Origin: Rotaria sp. Silwood1
Lineage: Eukaryota; Rotifera; Eurotatoria; Philodinida; Philodinidae
Length of the DNA stretch: 64,000 bases
Reading direction: 5' to 3'
Assembly (NCBI GenBank): GCA_905250075.1
Contig: CAJNOP010000857.1
Coordinates: forward strand, 18,688-82,687
The translations under genes were made by a program, and so were the position numbers. A model generated the notes under the pieces. The model did not search any database, was not told the DNA's origin, and worked only from the letters and a program-made list of their open reading frames with translations. Shown here in pieces: positions 62,101 to 64,000 of this stretch. Numbering within the stretch: position 1 is the first letter of the stretch; every line of letters starts with the position of its first letter.

Positions 62101-63435
62101 GCTCATGCGATAAGTTTCATATTTTGTTTTTGCCTTCTAATCATTGAAAATACAAAATAAGGTCTTTTGCATATCGTGTGCTTGTTCAGAGCATGCACTT
62201 CACGAACCAATACAGGCAAAACAAAACCAGTACGAAATATATATAAATATCTAGTATTGAATTCATCAGCAAATTCTCTATTGACAGGTCTATTCAATCT
62301 ACCATTCTATATAATGTAAAAACATTATGTTATGATTGGAGAGCAGTTCGTTCTTTGTTTTTTTGTTTTGTTAATTATTTTCTACTAATATTATTTAAAT
62401 TCTGAGCTAGAACAAAAACATCTAAATCGGAATAGATTTAATGATACTATCTTTTTATACCTTTGCCGAACAATGAACAGTTGTTTATAATAAAATACTA
62501 AATATTATCATGTGTTAGTTCCCTTTTCTTTTCAACAGCATTTTTGAGACTCATCTACTAATTCTTTTTATAAGATGAAATATTTTATAACGATAATAGA
62601 CAATTTTTTTCTTAAAATTTGATTTAAAGTATTCATTGAATTACCTAGCTTTTTCTGGTATTTTCTTTAAACAATCAGCTACCACATGATTTATCAGTAT
62701 AAAGAGTCTTTTAATTATTTATTCTTGATTCATTATCTATTTTTCGTTATATTTATGAAAACAGATTGTTTCAAGACTCAAAAAATAATTATTTGGCCAA
62801 TTTTCTGACTACATGGAAAATATAACTTCAGCTCACTAGAGAATTTTATAGAAAAACCGAGTTAAAGTGAATTACATCGATGAACAATCCATATTGAACA
62901 TTAACAAAGTAAACGATGTTAGAATATAAGAAGCAACTAATTGAATATTTCAAAAACACTTTTACAAAGAAATTTAAGTTATTTTAGATTAATATTTCAT
63001 ATTGCTGTGACTAAAGAATTTACGTCTCTAGGTTTTGATAATCAAAAACATTTTAAAACAATAGGATTTTTTTTCTTTTATCATTTGAACAGAGCTCAAT
63101 AATTTCATAGAAATTCAGATAAGAAAAAAGTATCTAACAGTTATATTTTAAAGTACACAAAGTTTTGTAAATGATGAGAGTTCAATTGTTTCGGTTTTAA
63201 CTATAACATAATTCATTTTGGAATTGTATATATATCGAATCAACACCATACCAGTTTAAAGTTAACGTTAGTGTAAGTAAAAGCTCAACTTTAGAAGAGA
63301 AGGGTTTCGGCTATTTCACTATTTTGTTGTGAGTGCTGCCTTCAACATTTCATAGTACGACTTCATAAACAAAGAGTCAGCTGAACCTAACAATAGAAGA
63401 ATATTTAGATGGTCAAAATATCAAGGATTACTCAC
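56113..63435. other. Gene desert, about 7.3 kb
   Basis: Very AT-rich. No frame here has a domain or convincing multi-exon support. Frames at 59265-59630 and 62103-62297 are the longest and show no family signature. A short minus-strand frame near 57,200-57,139 ending in GTAC is the only weak exon candidate. Confidence 0.5.
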
Positions 63436-63991
63436 TGAATCGAACGAATCTGTTGTGATTATGTTGACTTCGTTTTGATGATTTTTTAAATATTTAAATC
63501 CATCACCAGTTTCGGTAATAAAAAGCCTTTGGACATTTCGAGAAAATACTTCTTGCCTACAACAATTGTGTCCTACGTATTTTTTCAAAAGCATTCTGTG
63601 TTCTAACTGAGGGTGGGTGTGGGTGTGGGTGTAAATGAATCGTATATCATACTCACACCCACAGCCACACTCCACACCCACACCCACACCCACACCCTTC
63701 TTCAGCCAGTTTCAATGAAGAATAGCCGAAATATAAATCTGATTGTGTTGTCAATAGTTGTAAAGCGAAATTTTCATCTTGAGAATAACATTTATCAATA
63801 ATTTGCATTGCATGTGTATCGAATTCTCTGGTGCACAAAACAGAATATATTATGAAAATAAAGTTTTGAAAAAATATTCTTGTCGTCCTCTTTTTTTTTG
63901 CAAGATGTTTTCTTTTTAGCTCTTTATCGTCGACTAATTCGGCGGCTTTTTTATGAATCTTACTAGCCAAAAGTGCAGCTACGATTGGATT
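63436..63991 (-). CDS. TRPM-like channel exons, partial at the window edge
   Basis: Exon a (63991-63696) starts after AAATAG at the edge and encodes ALLASKIHKKAAELVDDKEL and, further on, EFDTHAMQIIDKCYSQDENF and LKLAEEG. Exon b (63595-63436, ends before GTGAGT) encodes NCCRQEVFSRNVQRLF. These match the cytosolic region ahead of the TRPM transmembrane part: the S-K-L-Y / A-x2-I-I-D-x-C-Y / L-K-L-A / V-Q-x-L pattern. TRPM proteins are cation channels. Between the two exons is a predicted 100-bp intron (63695-63596, phase 2 both sides) made almost wholly of the telomere-like hairpin. An in-frame Phe/Ile-rich insert within exon a (about 63,900-63,830) ends in a perfect acceptor (CACCAG) but lacks a GT donor. 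This may be a broken or non-canonical intron. The gene may therefore be decaying. Confidence 0.55.
63611..63697. repeat. Telomere-like G/C hairpin, locus 15
   Basis: GGGTGGGTGTGGGTGTGGGTG on the left, a loop of about 28 bases, then CACACCCACAGCCACACTCC and repeated CCCACA on the right, ending CACACCC. The arms are nearly perfect TGTGGG and CCCACA repeats. It lies inside the TRPM-like gene. Confidence 0.92.
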
Positions 63992-64000
63992 CTATTTCAA

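Noticed and set aside
1-64000. CRISPR arrays, operons, ribosome binding sites, rRNA and tRNA genes
   Set aside because: The window is eukaryotic; the regular repeats present are telomere-like or inverted, and no RNA gene fold was found by eye.

Overview
The window is eukaryotic. It is AT-rich, with split genes (GT-AG introns, many of 35-130 bp), a 100-N scaffold gap at 26,997-27,096, and many dispersed repeats. Three things point to a bdelloid rotifer. The telomere-like hexamer TGTGGG, reported for Adineta vaga telomeres, recurs throughout. There is an ADP-ribosyltransferase gene of the kind that is abundant in bdelloids. There is a tandem family of two-pass membrane proteins that I know only from bdelloids. 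Genes are sparse for Adineta, so another bdelloid genus such as Rotaria is possible; I cannot settle the genus.

Layout. 0.5-1.1 kb: small two-exon Ser/Arg-rich gene (-). 5.9-6.8 kb: membrane-anchored D8C-domain protein (-). 9.2-9.4 kb: TMEM272-like exon remnant (-). 11.0-12.0 kb: class A GPCR (-). 15.7-22.5 kb: 13-exon coiled-coil gene (+), convergent with a five-exon EF-hand protein gene (-, 22.6-23.4 kb) whose first coding exon is just the ATG. 26.2-27.0 kb: intronless protein joining CCCH zinc-finger-like motifs, an isolated RING2/Rcat-like module and a ubiquitin-like domain ending in Gly-Gly. 28-37.6 kb: repeat-dominated, including a 170-178 bp tandem repeat, two long inverted-repeat elements and a TIR element. 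38.2-39.1 kb: F-box protein (+). 42.0-43.3 kb: two more inverted-repeat elements, one carrying a broken coding fragment. 43.9-45.0 kb: ADP-ribosyltransferase-fold gene apparently cut short at its 3' end (+). 45.5-46.1 kb: pseudogene (-). 47.1-54.7 kb: three tandem paralogues of the two-pass membrane family (-). 55.0-56.1 kb: 1.07-kb foldback. 56.1-63.4 kb: no gene recognised. 63.4-64.0 kb: TRPM-like channel exons running off the edge (-).

The most unusual feature is a dispersed set of at least fifteen loci where a TGTGGG-type G-rich tract is followed, after a short spacer, by a CCCACA-type C-rich tract. This is always the order of a head-to-head telomere fusion and it predicts a hairpin. Several lie 240-560 bp past the ends of genes, and one fills a predicted 100-bp intron of the TRPM-like gene, supplying its 5' splice site. 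The genes do not form one pathway; the window looks like a mixture of receptor, membrane and regulatory genes embedded in foldback-rich DNA. Exon models were built by hand from splice consensus and phase, without transcript evidence.
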